Assembly (NCBI RefSeq): GCF_014349155.1 | Contig: NZ_JACSIT010000138.1 | Location: 72,759-136,758 of the forward strand | Length of the DNA: 64,000 bases | Origin: Neolewinella lacunae | Lineage (GTDB): Bacteria > Bacteroidota > Bacteroidia > Chitinophagales > Saprospiraceae | Direction of reading: 5' to 3' | Made by a program: the position numbers and the translations under genes | Part shown: positions 42,068-51,307 of the stretch, piece after piece | How the letters are laid out: each line of letters begins with the position of its first letter | How positions within the stretch are numbered: position 1 is the first letter of the stretch | Notes under the pieces: generated by a model | Told to the model about the DNA's origin: nothing | Database searches by the model: none | Seen by the model: only the letters and a program-made list of their open reading frames with translations

Positions 42068-43381
42068 ATCCAGAAACATTCTTCTGCCTTCAGCCTGGTT
42101 TTACCGCGGCAGCAGCGCCTGGGGCTGTTTGCGTTGCTCCTGTTGTTGGGTGCCCTGGCGGGATGGCGGAGCACTTCCGGGCCGGGTGTGCCGGATGACC
42201 CGGTCGTTGAAGCAGCAGCGCAACTACGGGCCGCGCGGGCCCTGGCCGACGCGCGGGATTTTCGTCCTCCGCCGGAGTCCTTCCGCTTTGATCCCAATAC
42301 CGTGACGGCGGAAGAATTGCTGCGGCTGGGCCTGAGCGAGCGACAAGCGGAAAGCTGGCTCAAGTTCCGGGGGAACCGCCCGGATGCATTTCGGCGGCCG
42401 GAAGACGTAGCCAAACTTTTCGTTTTGAGCGAAGACGACAAAGCCCGGCTGCTTCCCCTGCTGGAGTTTGCGGGCCAGGGCGGCAGCGGGGGGCGCAACT
42501 GGCCCGGGGAAGAAAATTTTGCTTTTGACCCCAACACCGTCAGCGCCCAGGACCTTCAGCGGCTGGGCCTCAGTGAAAAGCAAGCGGCGGCCTGGGTGCG
42601 CTACCGCAGCCGCAGCGCTACCACCTTCCGCCGTCCCGAAGACATCCGCCGCCTGAACACCCTCAGCGACGCCGATAAGGAGCGGCTCGTTGGCCTGGCC
42701 GTCATTGCCCCGCCCAGCAGTACAGCAGTTCCCGTGCAACGTTTTCGCTTCGATCCCAATACCATTTCGGCCGATAGCCTGGAGTTGCTGGGCTTTCCCC
42801 GCTGGCAGGCGGAGTCTTTGCTCCGCTACCGGGCTGGCCGCCCCGTCACCTTCCGCCGGGCAACGGATCTGCGGCGGGTGAAGTCCCTGGATTCCACGCT
42901 GGTGGAAAGCCTGCTGCCGCTGGTAGCCTTGCCTGCGGGCACCGAAGCCGACCGCTACGTACCCAAAGGCCCGCCGCCCCCACTGGGTTCCCTGGATATT
43001 AACCGGGCAGACACGACGGCCTGGCGCAGCTTGCCCGGGGTGGGGAGATACCGGGCCCTGAGCATCGTCCGCTTCCGCGAAGCACTCGGTGGCTTTTATT
43101 CGGTAGAGCAGGTAGCCAGCACCCGCGGACTACCGGATTCAACTTTTCAGGCCATCGCGCCTTATCTCAAGGCCAGTCCCGTACCCCGGCCCTTGGCCAT
43201 CAATAGGGCCACTTACGAGGAACTTGCCCGCCATCCTTACATCAACCGGAACCTGGCCAATTCCATCGTCAACAACCGGGAAAAAGCCGGTCGCTTCAAC
43301 GGACCCGAAGACCTGCGCCGGCTGCGCCTGATCAAAGAAGAAGAGTTGCCCCGTTTACTCCCTTACTTCTCTTTTGAGTAA
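42068..43381 (+). CDS. ComEA-like helix-hairpin-helix repeat protein (start codon uncertain)
   Basis: About 437 aa. One N-terminal membrane helix (LGLFALLLLLGALAGW) preceded by a basic QRQQR-like segment. Three repeats then begin F(R/A)FDPNT(V/I)(T/S)A, each followed by a helix-hairpin-helix (LLRLGLSERQAESWLKFR; LQRLGLSEKQAAAWVRYR; LELLGFPRWQAESLLRYR), plus two further HhH units (INRADTTAWRSLPGVGRYRA; INRATYEELARHPYINRNLA). ComEA proteins bind DNA outside the membrane during natural transformation. No ATG/GTG/TTG follows the promoter before the helix; ATC at 42068 gives a sensible N-terminus. The alternative is GTG at 41936. Confidence 0.82.
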   Translation: MQKHSSAFSLVLPRQQRLGLFALLLLLGALAGWRSTSGPGVPDDPVVEAAAQLRAARALADARDFRPPPESFRFDPNTVTAEELLRLGLSERQAESWLKFRGNRPDAFRRPEDVAKLFVLSEDDKARLLPLLEFAGQGGSGGRNWPGEENFAFDPNTVSAQDLQRLGLSEKQAAAWVRYRSRSATTFRRPEDIRRLNTLSDADKERLVGLAVIAPPSSTAVPVQRFRFDPNTISADSLELLGFPRWQAESLLRYRAGRPVTFRRATDLRRVKSLDSTLVESLLPLVALPAGTEADRYVPKGPPPPLGSLDINRADTTAWRSLPGVGRYRALSIVRFREALGGFYSVEQVASTRGLPDSTFQAIAPYLKASPVPRPLAINRATYEELARHPYINRNLANSIVNNREKAGRFNGPEDLRRLRLIKEEELPRLLPYFSFE

Positions 43382-43415
43382 ACAGGACGCTCTCCCACCC
43401 CACTAAATCTCCCCC

Positions 43416-44297
43416 ATGCAAACGCTCTTTTCTCTCGTCGGCAATACCCCTTTGGTGGATCTATCCGACCTGGTGGATAACCCCGCCGTGCAACTTTTTG
43501 GTAAGCTGGAAGGACAAAACCCCGGCGGCAGCGTCAAAGACCGCGCCGCCCTCAGCATGCTGATGGGGGCCTGGGAACGGGGGGATCTGGACGGCGGAAA
43601 ATCCATCGTAGAAGCCACCAGCGGGAATACGGGGATTGCCCTGGCGATGATTGCCGCGAAGATGCGCATTCCCATTACCCTGATCATGCCCGACAATTCT
43701 ACGGTAGAACGGGTCGACGCCATGCGGGCCTACGGGGCAGAAGTGATCCTGACCCCAGCGGCCCGCACCATCGAGTACAGCCGGGAGTTGGCCCAGGAAA
43801 TGGAAGACTCCGGAGAGTACCTGCAACTCAATCAGTTCGCCAACGACGACAACTGGCTGGCGCACTACCGGACCACCGGACCAGAGATCTGGCGGGACAC
43901 GGCGGGCGAACTCACGCACTTCGTTTCCAGCATGGGTACCACCGGCACCATCACGGGAACGGGGCGCTACCTCCGCGAGCAGTCAGACCGCGTCCAGATC
44001 GTGGGCGTACAACCCACTGACGGCAGCAACATCCCCGGCATCCGCCGTTGGAGCCCCGGGTTTTTGCCCAAGATTTACGACGACAGCGTGGTGCACCGCA
44101 AGATCGACGTCAGCGAAGCCGAAGCCGTGGAAACGATGCGCCGCCTGGCCCGCGAGGCAGGGGTATTCGCCGGCGTAAGCTCCGGGGGCAGCACGGCGGC
44201 CGCCATCAGATTGGCCGACGAACTGGAAGAAGGCCTCATCGTCTGCATCATCTGCGACCGGGGAGACCGCTACCTATCCAGCGGACTATACGCCTGA
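43416..44297 (+). CDS. cysM: Cysteine synthase B (O-acetylserine sulfhydrylase)
   Basis: 293 aa. PLP enzyme forming cysteine from O-acetylserine and sulfide or thiosulfate. PLP lysine Lys41 in NPGGSVKDRAA, substrate loop EATSGNTGIALAM, phosphate-binding GTTGTITGTGRYLRE and the C-terminal SSGGSTAAAIRLA are clear. CIICDRGDRYLSSGLY is the family end. The subgroup (CysM over CysK) is suggested by length and the RRWSPGFLPKIYD region. It lies 34 nt after the HhH gene. Confidence 0.94.
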   Translation: MQTLFSLVGNTPLVDLSDLVDNPAVQLFGKLEGQNPGGSVKDRAALSMLMGAWERGDLDGGKSIVEATSGNTGIALAMIAAKMRIPITLIMPDNSTVERVDAMRAYGAEVILTPAARTIEYSRELAQEMEDSGEYLQLNQFANDDNWLAHYRTTGPEIWRDTAGELTHFVSSMGTTGTITGTGRYLREQSDRVQIVGVQPTDGSNIPGIRRWSPGFLPKIYDDSVVHRKIDVSEAEAVETMRRLAREAGVFAGVSSGGSTAAAIRLADELEEGLIVCIICDRGDRYLSSGLYA

Positions 44298-44307
44298 AAA
44301 ACCGCCC

Positions 44308-44823
44308 TTAAACGAAGAGCATAACTAAGGCCAGCAACACGCCGCCGGCGGCAAACAGCAAGCCCTTGCGCAGGATGGGCCCGGAAGGCATGTACATCCA
44401 GAAAGCAGAAACGACGAAGAAAAACAGGGACAAGCCGAAGAAAATATTCAGGAAGAAGAGCGTGTCTTTGGTGGTCGCCTTGTGCAGGTGCGTCAGTTTA
44501 TCGAGCACAAAGGGCAGCGCGTACTTGGTGTGCACAGTAGCGCCCGTGGCCTGGTTGTAAGTGCCGTCTTTGAAGGTAAGGATATCGCCCTGCGTTGATT
44601 CCACCTTAAAGTCGCGGATTTTCAATTCCTGGCCCAGTGCCTCGGCCGTCAGGTTGGGGGCCAGGGTCATTTCCTGGGTGTTGGCCACCTTGAAAGTGTT
44701 GGTCTGGCGGAAAATCAGCACGATGCCGCTGATGGCGTAAATGGCCATGATACCAGAAAGAAAAAAGCCGAGATAACGGTGCCAGATGCGCATTTTCAGG
44801 CTGGTAGGTTGCTGGGGGGTCAT
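44308..44823 (-). CDS. PepSY-associated membrane protein
   Basis: 171 aa. An N-terminal helix (YLGFFLSGIMAIYAISGIVLIF) with the preceding WHRYLGF is the PepSY_TM start; an extracytoplasmic stretch (about 45-110) and two C-terminal helices follow. It is shorter than full PepSY_TM proteins, which have four helices. Possible role in metal-siderophore reduction or protease inhibition is inferred only from the family. The alternative start is at 44793 (MRIWHRYL). Confidence 0.78.
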   Translation of the reverse strand: MTPQQPTSLKMRIWHRYLGFFLSGIMAIYAISGIVLIFRQTNTFKVANTQEMTLAPNLTAEALGQELKIRDFKVESTQGDILTFKDGTYNQATGATVHTKYALPFVLDKLTHLHKATTKDTLFFLNIFFGLSLFFFVVSAFWMYMPSGPILRKGLLFAAGGVLLALVMLFV

Positions 44824-44858
44824 AGTGAAAAGCTGACGTTTTGCGGGGAGAGCACCAG

Positions 44859-44877
44859 GGGCGCGGCCGCAGGTGAA
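44859..44877 (-). repeat. Dispersed 19-bp element, copy 9
   Basis: Minus-strand CACCTGCGGCCGCGCCC (17 of 19) reading toward the PepSY gene start 35 nt away. Confidence 0.82.
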
Positions 44878-45064
44878 AAGAAATGGATGAAGAGCAAGGG
44901 GCGGCCAGCAACGCCAACCGCCCCGCGAAGGTAAGTAAGTAGTAATTTATTTAGACAACGTCCAGATAGATTCTTTTCTTTGGTGCTCATCCCTGCGGGG
45001 GGACGATGGGGCTGAGCATGCTGGCAGCGCGCATTTACTTCCCCTGCTCCCTTATTCCGGGACT

Positions 45065-45083
45065 TGCACCTGCGGCCGCGCCC
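45065..45083 (+). repeat. Dispersed 19-bp element, copy 10
   Basis: Plus-strand GCACCTGCGGCCGCGCCC. An exception to the pattern: it faces the 3' end of the next gene rather than a start codon. Confidence 0.85.
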
Positions 45084-45099
45084 TCGGGCTGCTTCAATG

Positions 45100-47556
45100 C
45101 TAGAAATCGTCGCCGCCGCCGCCGTTTTGGTCGCGGTCACCTCCCTGGCGCTCGCGGCCTTTTTGCTTCACCTGGCGCAGGCTGTACTGGAAGCCGAGGT
45201 AGACGATGCGGCTTTCGCGCTGGAATTCGCTGTCGGTGAATAGCCCGCCCACGTCGGTGGTGAAGCGGAAGCGACGTTGGTTGAAGAGGTCGGATACGCG
45301 CAGGGTGATGGCGCCTTTGTCATTGAGCACGGGCTTGCGAAAGCCGAGGTCGAGCGACTGGATGGCGCGGATGCGGCCCTGGGGAGTGATGCCGGGGCTG
45401 CGGTAGAAGTAGGTGAACTGGGTGGTGATGTCCCACGGCAGCTCGTAGCCCCCCTGGAGGCGACCATTGAAGAGGTAGCCGTTGGCATCGACGGTGCCCT
45501 CGGCGAGCTGACCATCGATTTCGCTGCGGTAGGCGTTGAGGGAGAGGGTAAAATCGAGCTTTTCGGACGGCCGCAGGGTCGTGATAACCTCTACCCCGTA
45601 GTCGCGGCCCCGGTCGAGGTTGGCGCGGGTACCGAGGCTGACGCCGCCCGGCAGTGTTTCGGTAACGCGGGTAATGAGGTCATTGAGTTGGCGGTAGTAA
45701 AAGCCCCCGGTGAAGGTGCCGGCCCCGAAGCGCTGCTGCAGGTTGAGTTCGAAGCTATTAATCAGTTCCGGCAGCAGGAAAGGATTACCGGTACGCAGGT
45801 TGAGGGGGTCGCCACGGTCTACGAAGGGGTTCAGGTCCCAGGAACGGGGGCGGTTGACGCGGCGGCTGTAGCTGGCCTGGATGGTACTTCCTTCGGCGAC
45901 TTCGTAGCCCAGGAAGACGCTGGGGTAGACCTTGAAGTAGTCGTTTTCAAAAGTCTCAACGTTGGGCTCCGTCAGGCGGCTGGTGGTGTAGGCCTGCTCC
46001 GCGCGCAGGCCGGCGCTGAAGACGAGCTTATCCACCTTACCGCCGAAGGTGGCGTAAAGGGCGTGGATGTCTTCGTCGTAAAAAAAGCGGTTGCTGTTGC
46101 TGTCAATTTTGACAAAATCGCCGATCGTCTCATCAAATTCGTTGAAGATGCCGAGGTTATCGAGGCGTTGGAGGGTAGAACGCCAGCCGGTTTCCAGCTT
46201 AAATTCGCCAATCTTCTGCTCGTAGTCGAGCTGGCCGAGAAACTGTTTACGGCCGCTCAGGGTGGGGCTGTTTTGCAGGATCTCGTCGTATACCACGCCT
46301 TCGGGGGTGGAGAATACTTCGCGGTAATTCTCGATTTCTTCCTCGTTGCTGTCGCTGAACTGGAGGGCACCGGTGAGTTGGCGTCCCTCCTTCCGGAAGG
46401 TCGTTTGGTAGTTGGCGCGGATCTCGTAGTCGGTCTCATCGTTCGGCTCCCGCTCGGTGCGGATGCTGGTGAAGGCGGAGTTGTTGTTTTCGTCGAAGAA
46501 GGTGGTGGTGCGGAGGTTTCCGTTGTCGCCGCTGCTGAGTTGGTAGTTGCCGCTGATCTGGAAGGTGGAGCGATCGTTGATGGCGTATTCGGTTCCCAGC
46601 TTGAGGAGTTGAGACTGTCGCATGCGGTTGCCATCGAAAGTAAAGATGCGGCTGAAGGAAGTATCGGCGAAGGTGGCTTCCTGTTCGCGGTAGCCACGGA
46701 AGAAGCGTTCATCGGAGCGGCCACTGATGCCGAAGGTGGTATTGAATTTGCCCTTGCGCCAGTTGGCATCGAGGCTGCCGTCGAATTTGTTGTTCGTGCC
46801 GGCGTTGAGGTTGACCGTGGCGTTGAAGCCGTCTTCGGTCTTGTTTTTGAGGACGATGTTGATCAGGCCGCCCGTGCCGTCGGGGTCGAAGCGGGCACCG
46901 GGGTTGGTGATGACTTCGATGCGTTCGATGTTAGCGGCGGTGAGGGACTGGAGGAAGGTTTGCTGATTGGCACCGGTGAGTCCGCTGGGCCGGCCATTGA
47001 TGAGGAAGCGGACGTTGCCGTTGCCGCGGAGGCTGACGTTGCCTTCGAGATCGACGGTGATGCTGGGGATCTGCCGCAGGAGGTCTTCGGCGGAGCCCCC
47101 GGCAGCGGCGATGGTTTTTTCTACGTTGAAGACTTTGCGATCGAGGCCGAGTTCCATCACGGCGCGTTCGGCAGTGACGATAACTTCTTCCAGCTGCTGG
47201 CCGTCGGGGCCGAGGGCGATGGCGTCGAGCTCAAAAAAGCGCTTGGCTTCGGAAAGTTCCAGTTGCCGGTCTTCGGTGGCGTAGCCGATGAAGCTCATCT
47301 CCAGGCGGTAGTCGCCGTAGGGCAGGTCTTTGATGACAAAAGTTCCGTCGATATCGGAAGTGGTGCCGGCCACCAGATCGCCCGTAACGTTATAAATGGC
47401 AACGTTGGCAAAGCCGATGGGCTCGCCCGTGTTTTCCTCCAGCAGCTGCCCGCTGAGCCCACCCGTGTTGGGGGCCAGCGATTCGGAGGGGCCGCTCTGG
47501 GCGCTAAGGGTCAGGCTGAAAAAGAGACAAAAGAGTAAAGATGCTAAAGTTTTCAT
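45100..47556 (-). CDS. Outer-membrane beta-barrel receptor (OMP_b-brl_3, TonB-receptor-like)
   Basis: 818 aa from the ATG at 47556. Signal peptide (ending FSLTLSAQ), carboxypeptidase-regulatory-like domain (about 30-115: GGLSGQLLEENTGEPIGFANV), plug (about 125-235: VTAERAVMELGLDRKVFNVEK, DLLRQIPSITVDLEGNVSLRG, GGLINIVLK), then a long barrel. VFNVEK followed by the Gly-rich AAAGGSAEDLLRQIPS is typical of the Bacteroidota family-3 outer-membrane barrel proteins. The C-terminus after the barrel is a short Asp/Gly-rich tail (GGDRDQNGGGGDDF). The ligand is unknown; it lies next to a divergent LytS/LytTR pair. Confidence 0.92.
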   Translation of the reverse strand: MKTLASLLFCLFFSLTLSAQSGPSESLAPNTGGLSGQLLEENTGEPIGFANVAIYNVTGDLVAGTTSDIDGTFVIKDLPYGDYRLEMSFIGYATEDRQLELSEAKRFFELDAIALGPDGQQLEEVIVTAERAVMELGLDRKVFNVEKTIAAAGGSAEDLLRQIPSITVDLEGNVSLRGNGNVRFLINGRPSGLTGANQQTFLQSLTAANIERIEVITNPGARFDPDGTGGLINIVLKNKTEDGFNATVNLNAGTNNKFDGSLDANWRKGKFNTTFGISGRSDERFFRGYREQEATFADTSFSRIFTFDGNRMRQSQLLKLGTEYAINDRSTFQISGNYQLSSGDNGNLRTTTFFDENNNSAFTSIRTEREPNDETDYEIRANYQTTFRKEGRQLTGALQFSDSNEEEIENYREVFSTPEGVVYDEILQNSPTLSGRKQFLGQLDYEQKIGEFKLETGWRSTLQRLDNLGIFNEFDETIGDFVKIDSNSNRFFYDEDIHALYATFGGKVDKLVFSAGLRAEQAYTTSRLTEPNVETFENDYFKVYPSVFLGYEVAEGSTIQASYSRRVNRPRSWDLNPFVDRGDPLNLRTGNPFLLPELINSFELNLQQRFGAGTFTGGFYYRQLNDLITRVTETLPGGVSLGTRANLDRGRDYGVEVITTLRPSEKLDFTLSLNAYRSEIDGQLAEGTVDANGYLFNGRLQGGYELPWDITTQFTYFYRSPGITPQGRIRAIQSLDLGFRKPVLNDKGAITLRVSDLFNQRRFRFTTDVGGLFTDSEFQRESRIVYLGFQYSLRQVKQKGRERQGGDRDQNGGGGDDF

Positions 47557-47850
47557 GGGCAATTCGCAGGTTAGGAGGCTGAGGCTACTGGGAGAAAAAA
47601 AGTACAGTCTGGCGACGTTGGATAAAGAAGTTTACCCCTTGGAAGGTCATCGATAATTCGCCATTTTCATTTGGTGGTACGAAAATAGTCCCGCCGGGAA
47701 CGCCGCGTGCGGCAATTAGACCATCTGGGAAAAACAATCGACCATTCGGGAAAAAGGCCCCAATCCCTGAGAAATGGACCGAAATGGCCCGATCGCCGAG
47801 GCTTTTACCCAAAATGTAGAATACACCATGCTAACAGGAGGAATTGGACC

Positions 47851-47858
47851 TAGTTTTG
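47851..47858 (+). promoter_or_regulatory. -7 box (TAGTTTTG) upstream of the LytS/LytTR pair
   Basis: TAGTTTTG matches TAnnTTTG and would give a leader of about 140 nt before the ATG at 48002. The rest of the 47557-48001 gap shows no supported gene. Confidence 0.45.
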
Positions 47859-48001
47859 TGTTCTCCATTATTTCGAGTCCGTCTGACCCGCTCAGGCCTT
47901 AGCACTTGTTCACTGTTCCCGCTCGGCCGCCTTTTGCGGGCAGCCCGCAAATCGAAGCCTTCGGACCAGCTCTTCCACCACCTGACTACTCAAGCTCCAC
48001 C

Positions 48002-49060
48002 ATGGCCAGCTTATTTCCGCGCAACACCAAGGTTTTACTGCACGCCGCTTTCTGGCTGGTGTACGCCTCCTTTTTCTTTTACCAGATCAGCTACGGCCGC
48101 AAGGGCGAGCCCGACTGGTCGAAGATTGTCCCCGACTTTTTCTTCCACATCTCGTCGCTGCTCGTCATCAGCTACATCACCTACTTCCTCCTGTTGCCCA
48201 AGCTGCTGAAAGACCAAAACGTGCGGGGCTTTTTGCTGACCTTCCTGCCCATCTTCGGTGGAATGACCTACCTGATGCTGGTGGGCAAACAGTATCTGGT
48301 GGATGGGCTTACCCACCAGGAGAACTGGGTTTACTCCCTGCGCTTTGGCCTGAACGTAGCCATGAGCGCCTTCCTGATCACGGCCTTCGTGGGCCTTTTG
48401 AAATTTGTGGAGGACTATTTCGAGCTGGAAGCCCGCCGCAAAGACCTGGAAAACCAGCAGTTGACGTCGGAGCTTCGTTTCCTCAAGGCCCAAATCAATC
48501 CCCATTTCCTGTTCAATACGCTGAACAACCTTTACTACCTGGCCTACAACCAGTCTCCCCGCACCCCGGAGGTGATTGCCAAGCTTTCGGGCATGATGCG
48601 CTACATGCTCTACGACAGTAACCATGCGAAGGTGCCCCTGACCAAAGAAATCGAGTACATCGAGAATTACCTCGATCTGGAGCGGCTGCGGCTCAACGAC
48701 GAAGTGCCGATTACCTTTGAAGTGGAAGGCGACGTTGCCAACGCCGCCATTACCCCCCTCATCCTGATCACCTTCCTGGAAAATGCCTTTAAGCACGGGG
48801 TAAGCAATACCGCCGAGGGTTCCTGGATCACCGTCAGCCTGAGCGTCCAAGAGGGCTACTGCTACTACCGCGTGGCCAACAGCAAAATGGAGGACTCGGG
48901 CAAGGCGGTCCTGGAAAAATCCGGCATCGGCCTGCGCAACGTACGCCGCCGCCTCGACCTGAGCTACCCCAACCAGTACCAACTGAAATTCAGCGACGAT
49001 GCCGAGCGCTACGTGGTAGACCTGGCGCTGAAACTGGAGAAAAGCCCCGTCCTAGTATGA
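48002..49060 (+). CDS. LytS/YehU-type sensor histidine kinase
   Basis: 352 aa from the ATG at 48002. Four membrane helices (about 10-30, 45-65, 75-95, 115-140), a short coiled coil, then the His_kinase domain with phospho-His in RFLKAQINPHFLFNTLNNLYYL and the ATPase region (LILITFLENAFKHGV, GIGLRNVRRRLDLSYP). This five- or four-helix sensor plus PHFLFN architecture is the common Bacteroidota LytTR partner. It overlaps the response regulator by 4 nt (ATGA). Confidence 0.94.
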   Translation: MASLFPRNTKVLLHAAFWLVYASFFFYQISYGRKGEPDWSKIVPDFFFHISSLLVISYITYFLLLPKLLKDQNVRGFLLTFLPIFGGMTYLMLVGKQYLVDGLTHQENWVYSLRFGLNVAMSAFLITAFVGLLKFVEDYFELEARRKDLENQQLTSELRFLKAQINPHFLFNTLNNLYYLAYNQSPRTPEVIAKLSGMMRYMLYDSNHAKVPLTKEIEYIENYLDLERLRLNDEVPITFEVEGDVANAAITPLILITFLENAFKHGVSNTAEGSWITVSLSVQEGYCYYRVANSKMEDSGKAVLEKSGIGLRNVRRRLDLSYPNQYQLKFSDDAERYVVDLALKLEKSPVLV

Positions 49061-49809
49061 AACTCACCTGCCTGATCGTGGAAGACGAACCCATGGCCCG
49101 CCGCCTGCTGGAGCAGTACGTGGATAAGGTAGCCTCGCTGGAGCTATTACAGTCTTTGGGCAGCCCGCTGGCGGCGCTGGAATTTCTGAAAGAAACTACG
49201 CCGGACGTCCTTTTCCTGGACGTCCAAATGCCCGAAATAACCGGCATCGCGCTCCTGAAAATCCTCCAGCGCAAGCCCTACGTCGTGCTCACCACGGCCT
49301 ACTCGGAATACGCGATTGAGGGCTACGAACTGGACGTAACGGATTACCTGCTCAAGCCCATCACCTTCGAGCGTTTTTTGAAGACGGTCGAGAAAATCAC
49401 CCAGCTGGCGCAGCAGCGCTTGGCCCCGTCGTCCTTAGCTCCTGCGGCTTCCCCGGCACCTGCGGACGCGCCCGCCAACGACACCACGGCCGATTTTCTT
49501 TTCGTCAAGGACGGCACCAAATCCGTCCGGGTCAATTTCGATGACGTGCAGTACATCGAGGGCCTGAAAGACTACGTGCGCATCCATACGCCGGCCCGGA
49601 AGGTGACGACGTTGCAGAGCCTGAAAAAACTGGCCGAGATGCTGCCCGCAGATCGTTTTATCCGCATCCACCATTCTTACATTGTGGCCGTGAAGTGGCT
49701 CGATGAGGTGCACCGCGACGAGGTGAAAATTGGCGATGAACTACTGCCCATCAGCAATACCTACCGCAAAGAATTCCGGCAATTCATCGAAGACCGGCAC
49801 TTGAAGTAG
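49057..49809 (+). CDS. LytTR-family response regulator
   Basis: 250 aa. Receiver domain (1-120) with phospho-Asp55 in VLFLDVQMPEITG and Lys in LLKPI; an Ala/Pro linker (about 125-148); the LytTR DNA-binding domain (about 150-248: FLFVKDGTKSVRVNFDDVQYIEGLKDYVRIHT, in short KSVRVNFDDVQYIEGLKDY; RFIRIHHSYIVAVK). It is translationally coupled to the upstream kinase. Likely targets include the divergent outer-membrane receptor (inference). The linker includes a copy of the dispersed 19-bp element. Confidence 0.95.
   Translation: MKLTCLIVEDEPMARRLLEQYVDKVASLELLQSLGSPLAALEFLKETTPDVLFLDVQMPEITGIALLKILQRKPYVVLTTAYSEYAIEGYELDVTDYLLKPITFERFLKTVEKITQLAQQRLAPSSLAPAASPAPADAPANDTTADFLFVKDGTKSVRVNFDDVQYIEGLKDYVRIHTPARKVTTLQSLKKLAEMLPADRFIRIHHSYIVAVKWLDEVHRDEVKIGDELLPISNTYRKEFRQFIEDRHLK
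49455..49473 (+). repeat. Dispersed 19-bp element, copy 11 (inside a CDS)
   Basis: GGCACCTGCGGACGCGCCC (R-position shifted variant) in the linker of the LytTR regulator, read as APADAP. The same frame phase relative to the element as in the subtilase linker. Confidence 0.85.
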
Positions 49810-49844
49810 CGAAACAAAACCAGCTTGGTGCCAGTGCAATCGCC

Positions 49845-50426
49845 TCAGGCGCCAAGGACTTCGCGGACAATTCGCTCGGCTTCGGCCAGGGCGGTGGGCA
49901 GGTCGTCGTTGGTCAAAACCCGATCAAAAGTGTGGAGGTAAGTCAGCTCTTCGGCGGCGCGGACGATGCGGGCGTGGAGATCGGCCTCGCTCTCGGTGCT
50001 GCGGTCGCGCAGGCGCTGGAAGAGAATCTCCGGGCTGGGCGGATTGACGAAAACGGCGGTGCTGCCGTGGGGGTAAAGCCGTTTCAGGTTGGTGGCCCCT
50101 TTCACTTCGATGTCGAAGACGATGGTTTTCCCTTGGCTCCAGAGGCGTTCTAACTCGCTGCGCAGCGTGCCGTAGTAGCGGCCCGGGTAGACTTCTTCGT
50201 ATTCCACGAACTCCCCCTGGCGAATTTTTTCCTGAAAATCTTCGGTACTCAGAAAGTAGTAGGCCACGCCGTGTTCTTCGCCGGGGCGGCGGGGACGGTT
50301 GGTGGCGGAAACGGAGAAGGCCAGGTCGGGAAATTGCCGCAGGAGGTGGCGGACGATGGTCGTCTTTCCAGCCCCCGAGGGCGCGGTAAAAATCAGGAGT
50401 TTACCCGTGGAGGCATCAGGCAACAT
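49845..50426 (-). CDS. gmk: Guanylate kinase
   Basis: 193 aa from the ATG at 50426; TTG at 50432 is an alternative. Phosphorylates GMP to GDP. P-loop TAPSGAGKTTIVRHLL, GMP-binding RRPGEEHGVAYYFLS, EEVYPGRYYGT and VFDIEVKGATNLKRLYP are all present. Its start overlaps the yicC stop by 11 nt, so the pair is translationally coupled, a common yicC-gmk arrangement. Confidence 0.96.
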   Translation of the reverse strand: MLPDASTGKLLIFTAPSGAGKTTIVRHLLRQFPDLAFSVSATNRPRRPGEEHGVAYYFLSTEDFQEKIRQGEFVEYEEVYPGRYYGTLRSELERLWSQGKTIVFDIEVKGATNLKRLYPHGSTAVFVNPPSPEILFQRLRDRSTESEADLHARIVRAAEELTYLHTFDRVLTNDDLPTALAEAERIVREVLGA

Positions 50427-51300
50427 TGGCAAGTTGTTCTTTGATCTGCTCGAGATGTTCTTTCATGTTGACCACCAGTTTCTGAATTTCGGGCGCGTAG
50501 GCTTTGGCGCCGAGGGTATTGACCTCGCGGCCGATTTCCTGGCTGATGAAGTTGAGCTTACGGCCTTTTACGGCGTCTTCATTGCCCAGGATTTCGAGGA
50601 AATACTCGCAATTTTGGCGCAGGCGGACTTTCTCCTCGTTGATGTCCATTTTTTCGAGGTAGAAGAGGACTTCCTGTTCGTAGCGGTTTTTATCGACGTT
50701 GCTGCGGCCGAGGAAATCCTGCAGGTGTTTGGCCATGCGGTCGCGGACGGATTGCACGCGATCTTCTTCGTACTTCCCGACTTCGCCGAGGAGGTCCATG
50801 ATGATCTGGCAGCTGTTGGCGAGGTCGGCGGCCAGGACGTCGCCTTCCTGGAGGCGGTACTCATCGAGGTGCAGCAAGCAGGCTTCGGTGGTGCTTTTGA
50901 GGCTTTCCCAGTCGGCGTCGGAGAGGCGATCGGAGCCGCCTTCGACGATGCCGGGGATGCGGAGCAGGGCGGCGTAGAGGCCATCGGCGTGGCCGGCGGC
51001 GAGGCCGAGCTGCCCGGTTTGGGCCACTACCTCGCGGTACAGACGGCTGAGCAAGGGGGCGTTGACTTTGACGGCGCTGCCGCCGGTTTCGTCGGTAATC
51101 TCCACGTTGATGTCGAGTTTACCCCGCTTGGCCCCGTCGAGCACCAGCCGGCGCAGCTCCATTTCGTACTTGTGGAGCTGCTGGTTGGCGCGCATCCGCA
51201 GGTCATTCTGTTTGCTGTTGAGCGAGCGAATTTCGACGGTAAAGGTCTTACCGTTAACGGTTTGGGTGGCGCGGCCGTAGCCGGTCATGGATAGGAGCAT
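50416..51300 (-). CDS. yicC: YicC-family endoribonuclease
   Basis: 294 aa. MLLSMTGYGRATQTVNGKTFTVEIRSLNSK (start SMTGYGRA) is the YicC N-terminal signature, and the C-terminal half carries VKGRKLNFISQEIGREVNTLGAKA with the metal-binding E..RE..T..SK-like block. YicC proteins are hexameric RNases acting on small RNAs such as RyhB in E. coli. It leads the yicC-gmk operon. Confidence 0.95.
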   Translation of the reverse strand: MLLSMTGYGRATQTVNGKTFTVEIRSLNSKQNDLRMRANQQLHKYEMELRRLVLDGAKRGKLDINVEITDETGGSAVKVNAPLLSRLYREVVAQTGQLGLAAGHADGLYAALLRIPGIVEGGSDRLSDADWESLKSTTEACLLHLDEYRLQEGDVLAADLANSCQIIMDLLGEVGKYEEDRVQSVRDRMAKHLQDFLGRSNVDKNRYEQEVLFYLEKMDINEEKVRLRQNCEYFLEILGNEDAVKGRKLNFISQEIGREVNTLGAKAYAPEIQKLVVNMKEHLEQIKEQLANVA

Positions 51301-51307
51301 GGGGCAA

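Noticed and set aside
45277..47538. 753-codon plus-strand open frame
   Set aside because: Antisense shadow of the outer-membrane receptor; Val/Gly/Glu-rich composition typical of a complementary frame.
47585..47812. 75-codon minus-strand frame upstream of the outer-membrane receptor
   Set aside because: No family resemblance, low-quality start, and it ends only about 30 nt before the receptor start, where its promoter should be.
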